A DNA stretch of 64,000 nucleotides from Phocaeicola paurosaccharolyticus JCM 15092 (lineage in GTDB: Bacteria > Bacteroidota > Bacteroidia > Bacteroidales > Bacteroidaceae): the NCBI RefSeq assembly GCF_000613805.1, contig NZ_BAJR01000001.1:1-64000 (forward strand), read 5' to 3'. Under the pieces are notes generated by a model, which saw only the letters and a program-made list of their open reading frames with translations, did not search any database and was not told where the DNA came from. Both the position numbers and the translations under genes were made by a program. Shown here one piece after another: positions 45,954-55,523 of the stretch (position 1 is the first letter of the stretch; each line of letters begins with the position of its first letter).

Positions 45954-46892
45954 ATGAAGAAAAGAAACAAAATACAGACAGCCATTGCAACGGGAAGGTT
46001 TACTCTTCCCGTTGTGGCTATTATTGTTTTGTTTATCTGGCTGATAAGTATGGGGCCAGGGACGGAGGTTATCAATATGTTACTCTTTGCAGCAACAGGA
46101 TATCTCCTTATAGAGCTTAATACAACCTTCTCTTTAATCAGAGTAAGAACAACACTGCATGTCAGCATCTATTGGATAGCTACATCAGTATGTATATTCC
46201 TGCACCCATTTAATGCCTCAAGCTTTATCCCATTGCTATTCACAGCCTCACTGTTCTTCTTTCTGAATAGCTATGAGCATGCAAACCCTGCTCCATCAAT
46301 ATTTTCTTCAGCACTATTCTTAAGTGCAGCAAGCATTCTCTTCCCATACATCATATATTACGCACCACTTCTAATCTTATCGATGATAAGTTTCAGGTGC
46401 ATGAATGTAAAGAGCATTTTAGCTGCCTTGATAGGACTAGCTACTCCTTACTGGTTCTTTTTTGCTTATACTTTTCTTACTGATAATACCGATATATTCT
46501 TTTTACCATTTGCAGAGATCACCAAAATATCTCCAATGGATTTCAGCAAAGTCGGTTTGGGCGAGATTGTAACATCAATAGTAATACTTTCTCTCTCATT
46601 CATATGTTCAATATACTATATCAGTTCATCATATCTAGACAGAATTAGGAGCAGAGCATCCTTGACATTCATTATATTAATTGAATTGTGGGGCGTTGTA
46701 CTATGGCTATTATATCCTAGTACCACAGTGGGAATAATGCAGATTCAAATTTTATGCTATTCCCTTCTTGCCGGACATTTCTTTGCTGTTAATAAAAACA
46801 GGTTCTCTAACATTTTCCTTATTATAACTATTATTTGTTTTATCTTTTTAGCTGTATTCAATATATGGACGCAATTCTTCAGTTTTTTATAG
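45954..46892 (+). CDS. Hypothetical multi-pass membrane protein
   Basis: About 312 residues with eight or more hydrophobic segments, a positively charged N-terminus (MKKRNKIQTAIATGRF) and no motif that I recognise. I place the start at the ATG at 45954; a TTG at 45951 is also in frame. It sits 13 bp after purD, and its end overlaps the next gene by 28 bp. It may be an inner-membrane protein specific to Bacteroidales. No function is proposed. Confidence 0.75.
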   Translation: MKKRNKIQTAIATGRFTLPVVAIIVLFIWLISMGPGTEVINMLLFAATGYLLIELNTTFSLIRVRTTLHVSIYWIATSVCIFLHPFNASSFIPLLFTASLFFFLNSYEHANPAPSIFSSALFLSAASILFPYIIYYAPLLILSMISFRCMNVKSILAALIGLATPYWFFFAYTFLTDNTDIFFLPFAEITKISPMDFSKVGLGEIVTSIVILSLSFICSIYYISSSYLDRIRSRASLTFIILIELWGVVLWLLYPSTTVGIMQIQILCYSLLAGHFFAVNKNRFSNIFLIITIICFIFLAVFNIWTQFFSFL

Positions 46893-47329
46893 ATTGGGGT
46901 TACCTAGGAATGTTTATAAGTGCTTTTGCTGCCGGTAGCATACTACCTTTCAGCTCTGAAGCTGTACTTGTAGCTTGTATAGGTCTTGGCCTTGATCCCG
47001 TTCTTAGCACAATAGCAGCTACTGCAGGTAATGTTGGAGGCGAGATGACATGTTACTGGATGGGACACCTAGGTAAACGGGAGTGGATAGAGAAATATCT
47101 TAAGGTAGAAAAAGATAAGTTGGAAAAAGCCGAGAGATTCATTCATGGACGTGGTGCTTGGATGGCATTCTTCTCTTTTATACCTATTATAGGAACTGCA
47201 GTAGTAGTTGTATTGGGACTTATGAGATCTAATACATGGATTGTATTGCTAGCTATGACACTGGGAAAAGCTTTGAGATATATAATAATTGTTTGGGGTG
47301 TGTTAGAAGCCTCATCTCTTATTAAGTAA
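46865..47329 (+). CDS. YqaA-like DedA/SNARE-associated membrane protein
   Basis: A 155-residue inner-membrane protein. The start is MDAILQFFIDWGYLGMF at 46865, because the 10 codons before it lie in the upstream gene and look unnatural. Family strings: ISAFAAGSILPFSSEAVLVA, ATAGNVGGEMTCYWMGHLG and IPIIGTAVVVVLGLMRSN, close to the YqaA branch of the DedA superfamily. Relatives are linked to lipid scrambling and membrane homeostasis, but the exact role is unknown. Confidence 0.85.
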   Translation: MDAILQFFIDWGYLGMFISAFAAGSILPFSSEAVLVACIGLGLDPVLSTIAATAGNVGGEMTCYWMGHLGKREWIEKYLKVEKDKLEKAERFIHGRGAWMAFFSFIPIIGTAVVVVLGLMRSNTWIVLLAMTLGKALRYIIIVWGVLEASSLIK

Positions 47330-47332
47330 ATT

Positions 47333-47992
47333 ATGATTGAAATAGAAAGAACAGACGACGGAAGTAATACTATATTTGTACCTGAATTGGATGAGCACTA
47401 CCACTCTACCAAGGGAGCATTTACTGAATCGAAATATATATTTATAGAACAAGGATTCAACCATTCAGCAAAGAATAGTATCTCAATATTAGAGATAGGA
47501 TTCGGAACCGGACTAAATGCCATCCTTACATATATTGAAGCTGAAAAGAGAGGTGTTGAGACAATTTATGATTCTATAGAGAAATATCCTCTCAAGAAAG
47601 AGGCAGTTGACCAACTGAATTACATCCCTCTAATTGGAGAAGAGAATAGAGAGAGATTTGAAGAAATACATAACTGCCAATGGGATAATGATGTTACGCT
47701 ATCTCCATTTTTTACCTTGCATAAGATAAATGGAGATTTCACCTCGTTTGATTTCAGCAGAGAGTATGATGTGATATATTTCGATGCCTTTGCACCGGAA
47801 AAACAGCCGGAGATGTGGACGCAAGAGATTTTTGATGAGATGTACAGTCTATTAAGACCTGAAGGAGTTATTACAACTTATTGTGCCAAAGGGATTATAC
47901 GAAGAATGCTTCAAGCAGCTGGCTTTAAAGTGGAACGACTGCCTGGACCACCTAACGGAAAGAGAGAGATATTACGTGCCACGAAAATATAA
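47333..47992 (+). CDS. mnmD: tRNA (5-methylaminomethyl-2-thiouridine) methyltransferase MnmD
   Basis: SAM-dependent methylation of wobble uridine precursor in tRNA, corresponding to the N-terminal half of MnmC. LEIGFGTGLNAILTYIEA is the SAM-binding motif at about residues 50-66. YFDAFAPEKQPEMWTQEIF is the defining active-site string and GPPNGKREILRA the end. Like other stand-alone MnmD proteins it lacks the FAD oxidase half of MnmC. It starts 3 bp after the YqaA-like gene, and its stop overlaps the znuA start (TAATG). Confidence 0.92.
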   Translation: MIEIERTDDGSNTIFVPELDEHYHSTKGAFTESKYIFIEQGFNHSAKNSISILEIGFGTGLNAILTYIEAEKRGVETIYDSIEKYPLKKEAVDQLNYIPLIGEENRERFEEIHNCQWDNDVTLSPFFTLHKINGDFTSFDFSREYDVIYFDAFAPEKQPEMWTQEIFDEMYSLLRPEGVITTYCAKGIIRRMLQAAGFKVERLPGPPNGKREILRATKI

Positions 47993-48873
47993 TGATTATG
48001 AAGAAGCTTTTTTTTATATTTATTTTATTGATAACATTTGTGGGATGCACTGAAAAAAGAGCAAATAATGATAAGCCTACAATAACTGTCACACTTGAGC
48101 CATTAAGATATTTCACCTCAGCAATAGCAGGTGATAAATTTGATGTCGTAAGTATGGTTCCTGAGGGAACAAGCCCTGAAACTTACGACCCTACTCCACA
48201 ACAACTTGTGAGTCTGGGAAAAAGCATAGCATACCTAAGAATAGGATACATCGGATTCGAACAGGTATGGATGGATAAACTTGAGGAAAATAATCCTAAA
48301 CTTAAAGTATTCAATACCTCTGAAGGTGTGGAACTTATCGGAGAAGAGAAAGATGCACATGAGCATAGTCATGAAGGACATAACCACGCAGGTGGTGTTG
48401 ACCCACATATATGGAACTCAACTACCAATGCTGCTATTATTTCAAGAAATATATATAATGCTCTTTGTGAGCTATCACCAAAGGATAAAGAGTATTTCAC
48501 TGCGAGGCTAGACTCTATGAATAATCTATTCAAAGATGTTAACGTAGAGATAAAAGGCTTACTAGAAAACTCAGACTCAACATTTCTAATATATCATCCT
48601 GCTCTGAGCTACTATGCAAAAGAGTATGGATTGAAGCAGATTAGCATGGAAGATGGTGGTAAGGAGCCTACTCCTAACTCACTGAAGAGACTAATAGACA
48701 GCAGCAAGGCAGATAAACCTCATGTAATATTCATACAGAAAGAGTTTGACACTAGAAACGCAGAAATTATTGCCAAGGAGTTAAAACTGAACATAGTGAT
48801 AATAAATCCTCTAAGTTATAATTGGGTAAAAGAGATGTTGGAACCTGCTAAAGCATTGAAACATAATGAATGA
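47992..48873 (+). CDS. znuA: Zinc ABC transporter substrate-binding lipoprotein
   Basis: Periplasmic metal-binding protein, cluster A-I. The lipoprotein signal has Cys at about 18 (LITFVGC). Ligand strings are LEPLRYFTSAIAG, a His-rich loop (EHSHEGHNHAGG, about 124-135) and DPHIWNS. FLIYHPALSYYAKEYGL and the late Glu/Asp region complete it. The His-rich loop favours zinc over manganese. An ATG at 47998 is an alternative start. It overlaps znuC by 8 bp. No permease gene follows. Confidence 0.92.
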   Translation: MIMKKLFFIFILLITFVGCTEKRANNDKPTITVTLEPLRYFTSAIAGDKFDVVSMVPEGTSPETYDPTPQQLVSLGKSIAYLRIGYIGFEQVWMDKLEENNPKLKVFNTSEGVELIGEEKDAHEHSHEGHNHAGGVDPHIWNSTTNAAIISRNIYNALCELSPKDKEYFTARLDSMNNLFKDVNVEIKGLLENSDSTFLIYHPALSYYAKEYGLKQISMEDGGKEPTPNSLKRLIDSSKADKPHVIFIQKEFDTRNAEIIAKELKLNIVIINPLSYNWVKEMLEPAKALKHNE

Positions 48874-49648
48874 AATAATATCTCTAACTAATATATCAGC
48901 CGCTTATGAAAATAAGAGAGTGCTGACTGACGTAAATCTGAATATATACGAGAAGGATTTCCTTGGGCTTATAGGACCAAATGGAGGAGGAAAGACAACA
49001 CTAATAAAAATTATCCTGGGTTTGATAAAGCCTGTTTCAGGAGAGATACATTTTTATGAAAATGGGAAAGAGATAGAGGAGATAACTATGGGATATCTTC
49101 CTCAATACAGCTCCATTGACAAGGAATTTCCAATATCGGTTTATGACGTTGTACTTTCCGGATTGAGTAAGCAGAAGTCTATTCTTCATAAATATACAGA
49201 GGAGCAACATAAAAAGGTTGCCGAAGTTATTGAACGCATGGGGCTTGAAAAAATTCAACAGAAAGCTATTGGGAAACTTAGTGGCGGACAGTTACAGAGA
49301 GCTCTTTTGGGAAGAGCTTTGGTATCGGATCCTAAAGTGTTGATACTGGATGAACCAAATACATACATTGATAAGCGTTTCGAGGCTAAACTATATTCTC
49401 TGTTGGGAGAGATTAACAAAGAGAGAGCAATAATCCTTGTCAGTCATGATATAGGAACAGTTCTGCAAAATGTGAAGAGCATAGCCTGTGTAAATGAAGA
49501 GGTTGATTATCACCCAGATAACGAAGTTCCTGCTGAATGGTTGGAAGAGCACTTCGGTTGCCCTATAGAGTTGCTTGGTCATGGTTCATATCCGCATCGT
49601 ATATTGAAATGTCATCATGAGCATGAACATAGCCATAACGATGACTGA
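48866..49648 (+). CDS. znuC: Zinc ABC transporter ATP-binding protein
   Basis: Cytoplasmic ATPase of the zinc importer. Walker A GPNGGGKTT at about 37-45, the Q-loop YLPQYSS, signature LSGGQLQRALLGRAL, Walker B VLILDEPNTYID and switch His in VSHDIG are all present. The C-terminus is His-rich (CHHEHEHSHNDD), which may sense zinc. It overlaps znuA by 8 bp and ends the operon. The usual membrane subunit (ZnuB) is not next to it; the DUF2723 gene follows with its own promoter. Confidence 0.92.
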   Translation: MNEIISLTNISAAYENKRVLTDVNLNIYEKDFLGLIGPNGGGKTTLIKIILGLIKPVSGEIHFYENGKEIEEITMGYLPQYSSIDKEFPISVYDVVLSGLSKQKSILHKYTEEQHKKVAEVIERMGLEKIQQKAIGKLSGGQLQRALLGRALVSDPKVLILDEPNTYIDKRFEAKLYSLLGEINKERAIILVSHDIGTVLQNVKSIACVNEEVDYHPDNEVPAEWLEEHFGCPIELLGHGSYPHRILKCHHEHEHSHNDD

Positions 49649-49697
49649 ACAATGCTAAATAAGGTAATTTAATATCAAAATTTTATTATAACTTTAT

Positions 49698-49705
49698 TAT
49701 CTTTG
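49698..49705 (+). promoter_or_regulatory. -7 box of the DUF2723 gene
   Basis: TATCTTTG, exact TAnnTTTG, 37 bp before the ATG. No TTG lies at the usual distance. Confidence 0.4.
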
Positions 49706-49741
49706 TTCGAAATTTGAAATTAATATAACAATAATATTTAC

Positions 49742-52700
49742 ATGAAACGTTACAACCTGGTAAACAACATTGTAGGTTGGATGGCTTTTTTAGTCGCAGC
49801 AATAACTTACTGCATGACTATAGAACCCACAGCCAGTTTTTGGGATTGTCCTGAATTCATAACAACGGGGTATAAATTAGAAGTAGGTCATCCACCCGGA
49901 GCACCATTCTTCATGTTGACTGCCAACCTATTCAGCCAATTTACTAGTGACCCATCGCAAGTGGCTATGATGGTAAATACCATGAGTGCACTGATGAGCG
50001 CTGCATGTATTTTATTCCTTTTCTGGACAATCACACATCTTGTAAAGAAACTTATATGTCCTGATGAGAGTGAGATGACTCTTACCAAGCTTATAACAAT
50101 TATGGGCTCCGGCATTGTAGGTGCTTTGGTGTACACATGGAGCGACACATTCTGGTTCAGTGCTGTAGAGGGCGAGGTATATGCATACTCAAGTCTCTTT
50201 ACTGCTCTCGTTTTTTGGCTTATTTTGAAATGGGAAGATGTTGCCGATCAAGATCATAGTGACCGTTGGCTTGTTCTTATAGCATATCTCACCGGATTAT
50301 CAATTGGTGTCCATCTGCTAAACTTATTGTGTATCCCTGCTATAGTGCTTGTATACTACTACAAAAAGAGACCTGACGCAGATCTTAAAGGTAGCCTTAT
50401 TGCACTATTACTGTCAATGGTAATAGTAGCAGCTGTTCTTTATGGTATTGTACCTGGTGTTGTAAAAGTTGGAGGATGGTTTGAACTATTCTTTGTAAAC
50501 ACATTATCAATGGCTTTCAACACAGGTCTAATTATATATATCATTGTTCTGGCAGCCTCAATTATTTGGGGTATCTACGAAAGCTACCAGCAGAAGAGCA
50601 AGAAGAGAATGAACTTATCTTTCCTACTTACTGTAGCTCTTTTAGGCATTCCTTTCTATGGACATGGAACAAGTAGCATATTGATCGGTTTAGTTGTATT
50701 AGGAGTATTGGCACTATATCTTTTTGGGAAAATATTCAAGAAGTATGGTATCAGTGCACGTACACTAAACACTTCACTTCTTGCTATAATGATGATTATG
50801 ATTGGATACTCATCTTATGCACTCATCGTGATACGTTCTATAGCAAATACTCCAATGGATCAGAATTCACCAGAAGATATTTTCACTCTAGGCGAATATC
50901 TAGGACGTGAACAGTATGGTACACGACCACTTTTCTATGGTCAGACATACAACTCTAAACCTCAGTTAAAAGAGGTTGACGGTGGCTGCATGTATGATGT
51001 TGAAGAGGGTGCTCCTATCTATCAGAGAAAAGAGAAATCTTCTAAAGATGAGAAAGATAGCTATGAGGTAGTACGCAACAGAACAGAATATAAGTATGCA
51101 CAGAATATGTTATTCCCTCGAATGTACAGCGATGCCCATGCCGGAGCTTATGAAAGCTGGCTTGGTGGAGTAGAGGGTAAACAGGTGCCATACGACCAAT
51201 GCGGTCAGAGCATAATGGTTAAGATTCCTACTCAGGTAGATAATATAAGGTTCTTCTTGATGTATCAGGTAAACTACATGTATTGGAGATACTTTATGTG
51301 GAACTTTGTAGGAAGACAGAACGATATTCAGGGACAGGGTGAAATAGAGCATGGAAATGTACTCACAGGTATTACATTCATTGATAACATGTTCTATGGC
51401 GATCAGTCACTGCTTCCTAGTGATCTTAGAAACAACAAGGGACATAATGTATTCTTTGGACTGCCACTGTTACTTGGTCTTATAGGACTTTTTTGGCAAG
51501 CTTACAAAGGAGAGAAAGGTATAAAGCAGTTCTGGGTTGTATTCTTCCTTTTCTTCATGACAGGCCTTGCAATTGTATTATACCTTAACCAGACTCCGCA
51601 GCAGCCCCGAGAAAGAGACTATGCCTATGCAGGCTCGTTCTACGCATTCTCGATATGGATTGGTATGGGTGTTGCAGCGCTGGCACAGATATTAAGTAAG
51701 AAGTTATCAGCTAGAACTTCAGCTATAATAGCAAGTGTACTTGGAATCTGTGTTCCTATACAGATGGTAAGTCAGACATGGGATGACCACGACAGAAGTG
51801 GCAGATATGCAGCACGTGACTTTGGATCAAACTACCTGAACACTCTTCAGGATGAGGGAAATCCTATAATATTCACTAATGGCGATAACGATACATTCCC
51901 ATTGTGGTACAACCAGGAGACTGAAGGAATGAGAAAAGATGTAAGAGTGTGCAACTTGAGCTATCTGCAGACAGACTGGTATATTGACCAGATGAAACGT
52001 CCTGCTTATGACTCTCCTTCAGTGCCAATTAACTGGAACCGTTTGCAATATGTACAAGGTCAGAATGAGGCCGTACAAATTCAGCCTGAGGTTATGGAAA
52101 GCCTTAAGAACTATTACAAACAAAACCCTAAAGAGGCAGCTAAAGAGTTCGGTGATAACCCATATGAACTAAAGAATATCATGAAATATTGGGTACGCTC
52201 ACCAAAAGAGGGATTGCAACTCATTCCTACCGACAGCATCGTAATTAAGATTGATAAGGAGGCTGTTAAACGTTCCGGAATGATGATTCCAGACTCTTTG
52301 AAAGGTAACATACCTGACTACATGACTATATCATTAAAAGGTAAGAGGGTACTCTACAAGAGTGAGTTGATGATGCTAGAGATGCTTGCAAATACTAACT
52401 GGGAACGTCCGATATATATGGCTATCACTGTTGGAGAAGAAAACCGTCTGAATCTAGACAACAGCTTCATGCAGGAGGGTCTTGCTTATAGAATAACACC
52501 ATTCAATACAACAGCTCTGAATGCAACTATTGATTCAGAGAAGATGTACGATAACTTGATGCACAAGTTCAAGTTTGGTGGTATAGAAAACCCTAATGTT
52601 TATCTTGATGAAACAGTTCTCAGAATGTCTCAGACTCATAGAAGAATGTTCATACAGGTTGCAACTCAGCTTATAAAAGAGGGTAAGAAGGAAAAAGCTC

Positions 52701-53092
52701 TTAAGGCTCTTAACTACTGCCAGAAAGTAATCCCATCTAAAACAGTTCCTCATGACTATATAATGAGTAGTTCTAAGGAGATGGCTCAAGATTACTTGGC
52801 TCTTGGAGAGACAACAATGGCTGATGCTATTCTGAATGAACTTGCCAACAAGTCTGTGGAATATATTACATGGTATCTTAGCCTTAATGACAAACAGCTT
52901 GCAGGTTCATATGAGGATGTTGTCCGCAACTTCTATATTTTGGATGATGTGAATAAGCTTCTTATACAATCACATAATATGGCTGTTAAGTCAAAAGAGG
53001 GTAAGAGCAATGATATGGCTTCTCACTATACAAATAAGTTTGAGCAGCTATATAAGATATTCAACTCAAGAGCTGGAGTTATAAAGAGATAA
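49742..53092 (+). CDS. DUF2723 family membrane protein (putative GT-C glycosyltransferase)
   Basis: Large Bacteroidota membrane protein of 1116 residues. The N-terminal DUF2723 region is clear (CMTIEPTASFWDCPEFITTG then KLEVGHPPGAPFFML), with an acidic residue in the first periplasmic loop as in GT-C enzymes. About ten to twelve helices run to residue 390, with another group at about 575-690. A soluble C-terminal part has helical repeats at 960-1110. The family is thought to act in protein O-glycosylation or similar polyprenyl-linked transfer. I rate that as inference. It is monocistronic with its own strong terminator. Confidence 0.87.
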   Translation: MKRYNLVNNIVGWMAFLVAAITYCMTIEPTASFWDCPEFITTGYKLEVGHPPGAPFFMLTANLFSQFTSDPSQVAMMVNTMSALMSAACILFLFWTITHLVKKLICPDESEMTLTKLITIMGSGIVGALVYTWSDTFWFSAVEGEVYAYSSLFTALVFWLILKWEDVADQDHSDRWLVLIAYLTGLSIGVHLLNLLCIPAIVLVYYYKKRPDADLKGSLIALLLSMVIVAAVLYGIVPGVVKVGGWFELFFVNTLSMAFNTGLIIYIIVLAASIIWGIYESYQQKSKKRMNLSFLLTVALLGIPFYGHGTSSILIGLVVLGVLALYLFGKIFKKYGISARTLNTSLLAIMMIMIGYSSYALIVIRSIANTPMDQNSPEDIFTLGEYLGREQYGTRPLFYGQTYNSKPQLKEVDGGCMYDVEEGAPIYQRKEKSSKDEKDSYEVVRNRTEYKYAQNMLFPRMYSDAHAGAYESWLGGVEGKQVPYDQCGQSIMVKIPTQVDNIRFFLMYQVNYMYWRYFMWNFVGRQNDIQGQGEIEHGNVLTGITFIDNMFYGDQSLLPSDLRNNKGHNVFFGLPLLLGLIGLFWQAYKGEKGIKQFWVVFFLFFMTGLAIVLYLNQTPQQPRERDYAYAGSFYAFSIWIGMGVAALAQILSKKLSARTSAIIASVLGICVPIQMVSQTWDDHDRSGRYAARDFGSNYLNTLQDEGNPIIFTNGDNDTFPLWYNQETEGMRKDVRVCNLSYLQTDWYIDQMKRPAYDSPSVPINWNRLQYVQGQNEAVQIQPEVMESLKNYYKQNPKEAAKEFGDNPYELKNIMKYWVRSPKEGLQLIPTDSIVIKIDKEAVKRSGMMIPDSLKGNIPDYMTISLKGKRVLYKSELMMLEMLANTNWERPIYMAITVGEENRLNLDNSFMQEGLAYRITPFNTTALNATIDSEKMYDNLMHKFKFGGIENPNVYLDETVLRMSQTHRRMFIQVATQLIKEGKKEKALKALNYCQKVIPSKTVPHDYIMSSSKEMAQDYLALGETTMADAILNELANKSVEYITWYLSLNDKQLAGSYEDVVRNFYILDDVNKLLIQSHNMAVKSKEGKSNDMASHYTNKFEQLYKIFNSRAGVIKR

Positions 53093-53128
53093 TTTTACAC
53101 ATGAGATTGTGCAATTATTTATAAAATA

Positions 53129-53197
53129 AAAACAGATCATTAAAATGCTCCATAAGCAGTAGATTCTACTTTAGGACATTTTAATGGTCTGTTTTTT
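53129..53197 (+). terminator. Terminator of the DUF2723 gene
   Basis: AAAACAGATCATTAAAATG pairs with CATTTTAATGGTCTGTTTT over 19 bp (one wobble) around a 29-base loop, followed by a T-run. The loop is unusually long. Confidence 0.82.
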
Positions 53198-53231
53198 ATA
53201 TATTTTGAAATTTCATTAAAAAACTAATAAA

Positions 53232-53843
53232 ATGCTTATTGAACAACCCCCTCTAATACTACGTTGGCTATATCCTAAAGCATTATGGCGAATGGACAGA
53301 AACGATAAATCTGTTTATCTGACATTTGATGATGGACCTATCCCGGAAATCACACCATGGGTGTTAGATTTATTAGATAAGTATCAGATTAAAGCCACTT
53401 TCTTCTTAGTAGGAGATAACGTAAGAAAACATCCCGAAGAGTTCAAAATGATACTAGAAAGAGGACACAGAGTAGGGAATCACACATTTAATCATATACG
53501 CGGCTTTGAATACTTAAGCGAGAACTATCTTGCAAACACAGATAAAGCAAACGAACTGATAAAGAGCGATCTCTTCAGACCACCACACGGACACATGAGG
53601 TGGGTTCAATATTATACTCTTCGAGATAAATATAGAATAGTAATGTGGGATCTTGTTACACGCGATTACAGCAAAAGACTAAATGGCTTTGATGTCTTCT
53701 TAAAGGTTAAGAAGTATGTCCGTAATGGATCAATAATTACTTTTCATGACTCCCTGAAATCGGAAAAGAATCTAAAATATGCTCTCCCAAGATCTATAGA
53801 ATGGCTATTAAAAGAGGGATATACTTTCAAGGTTTTTGATTGA
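53232..53843 (+). CDS. Polysaccharide deacetylase family protein (NodB domain)
   Basis: Carbohydrate esterase 4 fold. VYLTFDDGPIPEITPWV holds the catalytic base and first metal Asp at about 33-36. GNHTFNH supplies the two metal His residues, FRPPHGHMRW the third motif (Arg-Pro-Pro-His) and ITFHDS the last. The 203 residues correspond to a catalytic domain alone. There is no signal peptide, so the product may act in the cytoplasm or be exported by another route. The substrate could be a GlcNAc polymer or lipid-linked sugar. It stands alone between terminators. Confidence 0.9.
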   Translation: MLIEQPPLILRWLYPKALWRMDRNDKSVYLTFDDGPIPEITPWVLDLLDKYQIKATFFLVGDNVRKHPEEFKMILERGHRVGNHTFNHIRGFEYLSENYLANTDKANELIKSDLFRPPHGHMRWVQYYTLRDKYRIVMWDLVTRDYSKRLNGFDVFLKVKKYVRNGSIITFHDSLKSEKNLKYALPRSIEWLLKEGYTFKVFD

Positions 53844-53970
53844 TAATGCTGTGCACCATTTAAACTTAAGGAGAAACAGCATTATCTATAAAATCACATA
53901 GCGGAAATAGCCAACATTTATACTAATACTAAGTCATAAATAACATTATATTACTATCTCTCTATATGTA

Positions 53971-53997
53971 AAAAAGGGAATTTAGCATTCCCTTTTT
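53971..53997. terminator. Bidirectional terminator between the deacetylase gene and dacB
   Basis: AAAAAGGGAAT, TTAGC, ATTCCCTTTTT: 11-bp perfect stem with A and T tracts on both sides. Confidence 0.8.
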
Positions 53998-54039
53998 ATA
54001 TTTTTGCATCAATATTGCTCTTTGGAGAAATAATAAAAA

Positions 54040-55434
54040 TTACTCTACGAGTATATTACATATTTTGTCTTGAAAGATATGAGCCTTTTTATTGCTAAGG
54101 AAATTCTGATTAATTATAACAAAAGCATATTGATGCCCATTCTTAGCTTTTACATATCCTGCTAAAGAACTAACGCCGGTGAGTGACCCTGTCTTTGCTC
54201 TTAGATTTCCATGCGCATCACTGTTACGTAACCTATTCCTCATTGTACCATCAACACCTGCAATTGGCAAGCCATTATAAAAGCTATAAAATACATTTTG
54301 GTGGTAATATGCATATTTCAGGAATTCAATAATCAATTCTGGTGAAACATAGTTATAAGTAGAGATTCCACAGCCATCTACAATATTATATTTTGTGGGA
54401 TTGAAACCTAATGATTTCTTTATAAAGCTATTAATTGCCTCGACTCCATCTTTGAAACCCACCCTCTTCTTGTTACTGCTCTTTGCTGCAAGATTAAATA
54501 GTATAGCTTCAGCACTAAGGTTATCACTCTTTTTTAATGCCCTATCTAGGACTTTTTGGAAGGGGCGTTGAAGCGTATAAAGAGAGGTACTTGTGCTATC
54601 TCCCAATAACTCTCCGAATTCATAACTATTAGCATTTATTCCCTCCTTCGATAGCTTACTAACAAACAAATTAACAAAGAAGTCTGCTGAATTTGACACA
54701 GATACACGCTTGGTTGTGATATAAGCTGCATTCCCTGATACTGTAATATCATTGCCGCCATCCATATAATTACGATAGGCCAGCAACTTCCCTGCACCTT
54801 TATTCCTACTCTGAGCCTTATTAATGATTTTATAATAGTTGGATTGAGGAGAGGATTTAATTCTTGGTGCCTTATACCTTCTCATAGGATATACAGTTAC
54901 ATCAACGCATCCCCTGTTTACCATCAATGGAGATAGATATGGTTGGAAAGAGAAACCTGCATCATCCCATGCCCAACCAGGACCCCAGTACGCTGAATCT
55001 TTCATTGATACATCAAAAATTAGAGAATCACTTATATGCTTTATACCACTCTTCTTTATTGCATCAACAATCATATCCATATCCTTTTCCATGAATTCCG
55101 GATCAAACCCTCCAATGATATAGAGATTACCATTAAGAGTACCATCTTTAATATCTCCTGTATAGCATACCTTTGTATCAAAGGTGTAGTTCTCACCTAG
55201 CTTGTCTATTGCTGTAACAGTTGTGATGATTTTCTCAACAGAAGCGGGTCTAAACAGCTTCTGGTCCTGATATCTGTAAATTGAATTCCCATCAGTAAGA
55301 TCGAATATTGTAATGCCATACTCCGATGAATTAAGGATCTCACAGTTTAACAATGAATCCAATTTTTGAGGTATTGGCTGAGACATTATCGGAAGACTCA
55401 GAACAATAAATAATACAAGCAACAAATTTTTCAT
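54040..55434 (-). CDS. dacB: D-alanyl-D-alanine carboxypeptidase/endopeptidase (PBP4, S13)
   Basis: Periplasmic peptidoglycan-trimming enzyme. The start is at 55434 (MKNLLLVLFIVLSLPIMSQ), a clear signal peptide; the 9 codons before it are unlikely. Penicillin-binding motifs are all present: SVEK (Ser65, Lys68), SDN in KKSDNLSAEA, and KTG in RAKTGSLTGVS. DGCGISTYNYVSP also marks the S13 family. The 464 residues are normal. It follows lpdA on the same strand at 89 bp, so co-transcription is possible but not certain. Confidence 0.93.
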   Translation of the reverse strand: MKNLLLVLFIVLSLPIMSQPIPQKLDSLLNCEILNSSEYGITIFDLTDGNSIYRYQDQKLFRPASVEKIITTVTAIDKLGENYTFDTKVCYTGDIKDGTLNGNLYIIGGFDPEFMEKDMDMIVDAIKKSGIKHISDSLIFDVSMKDSAYWGPGWAWDDAGFSFQPYLSPLMVNRGCVDVTVYPMRRYKAPRIKSSPQSNYYKIINKAQSRNKGAGKLLAYRNYMDGGNDITVSGNAAYITTKRVSVSNSADFFVNLFVSKLSKEGINANSYEFGELLGDSTSTSLYTLQRPFQKVLDRALKKSDNLSAEAILFNLAAKSSNKKRVGFKDGVEAINSFIKKSLGFNPTKYNIVDGCGISTYNYVSPELIIEFLKYAYYHQNVFYSFYNGLPIAGVDGTMRNRLRNSDAHGNLRAKTGSLTGVSSLAGYVKAKNGHQYAFVIINQNFLSNKKAHIFQDKICNILVE

Positions 55435-55523
55435 AATAATAAATCTAACCAACCAGCCCAAATAAGCTTACTCATAATTTTAAATGATTAATAATATAAC
55501 TTTATATCAGGCTATCTAACAAA

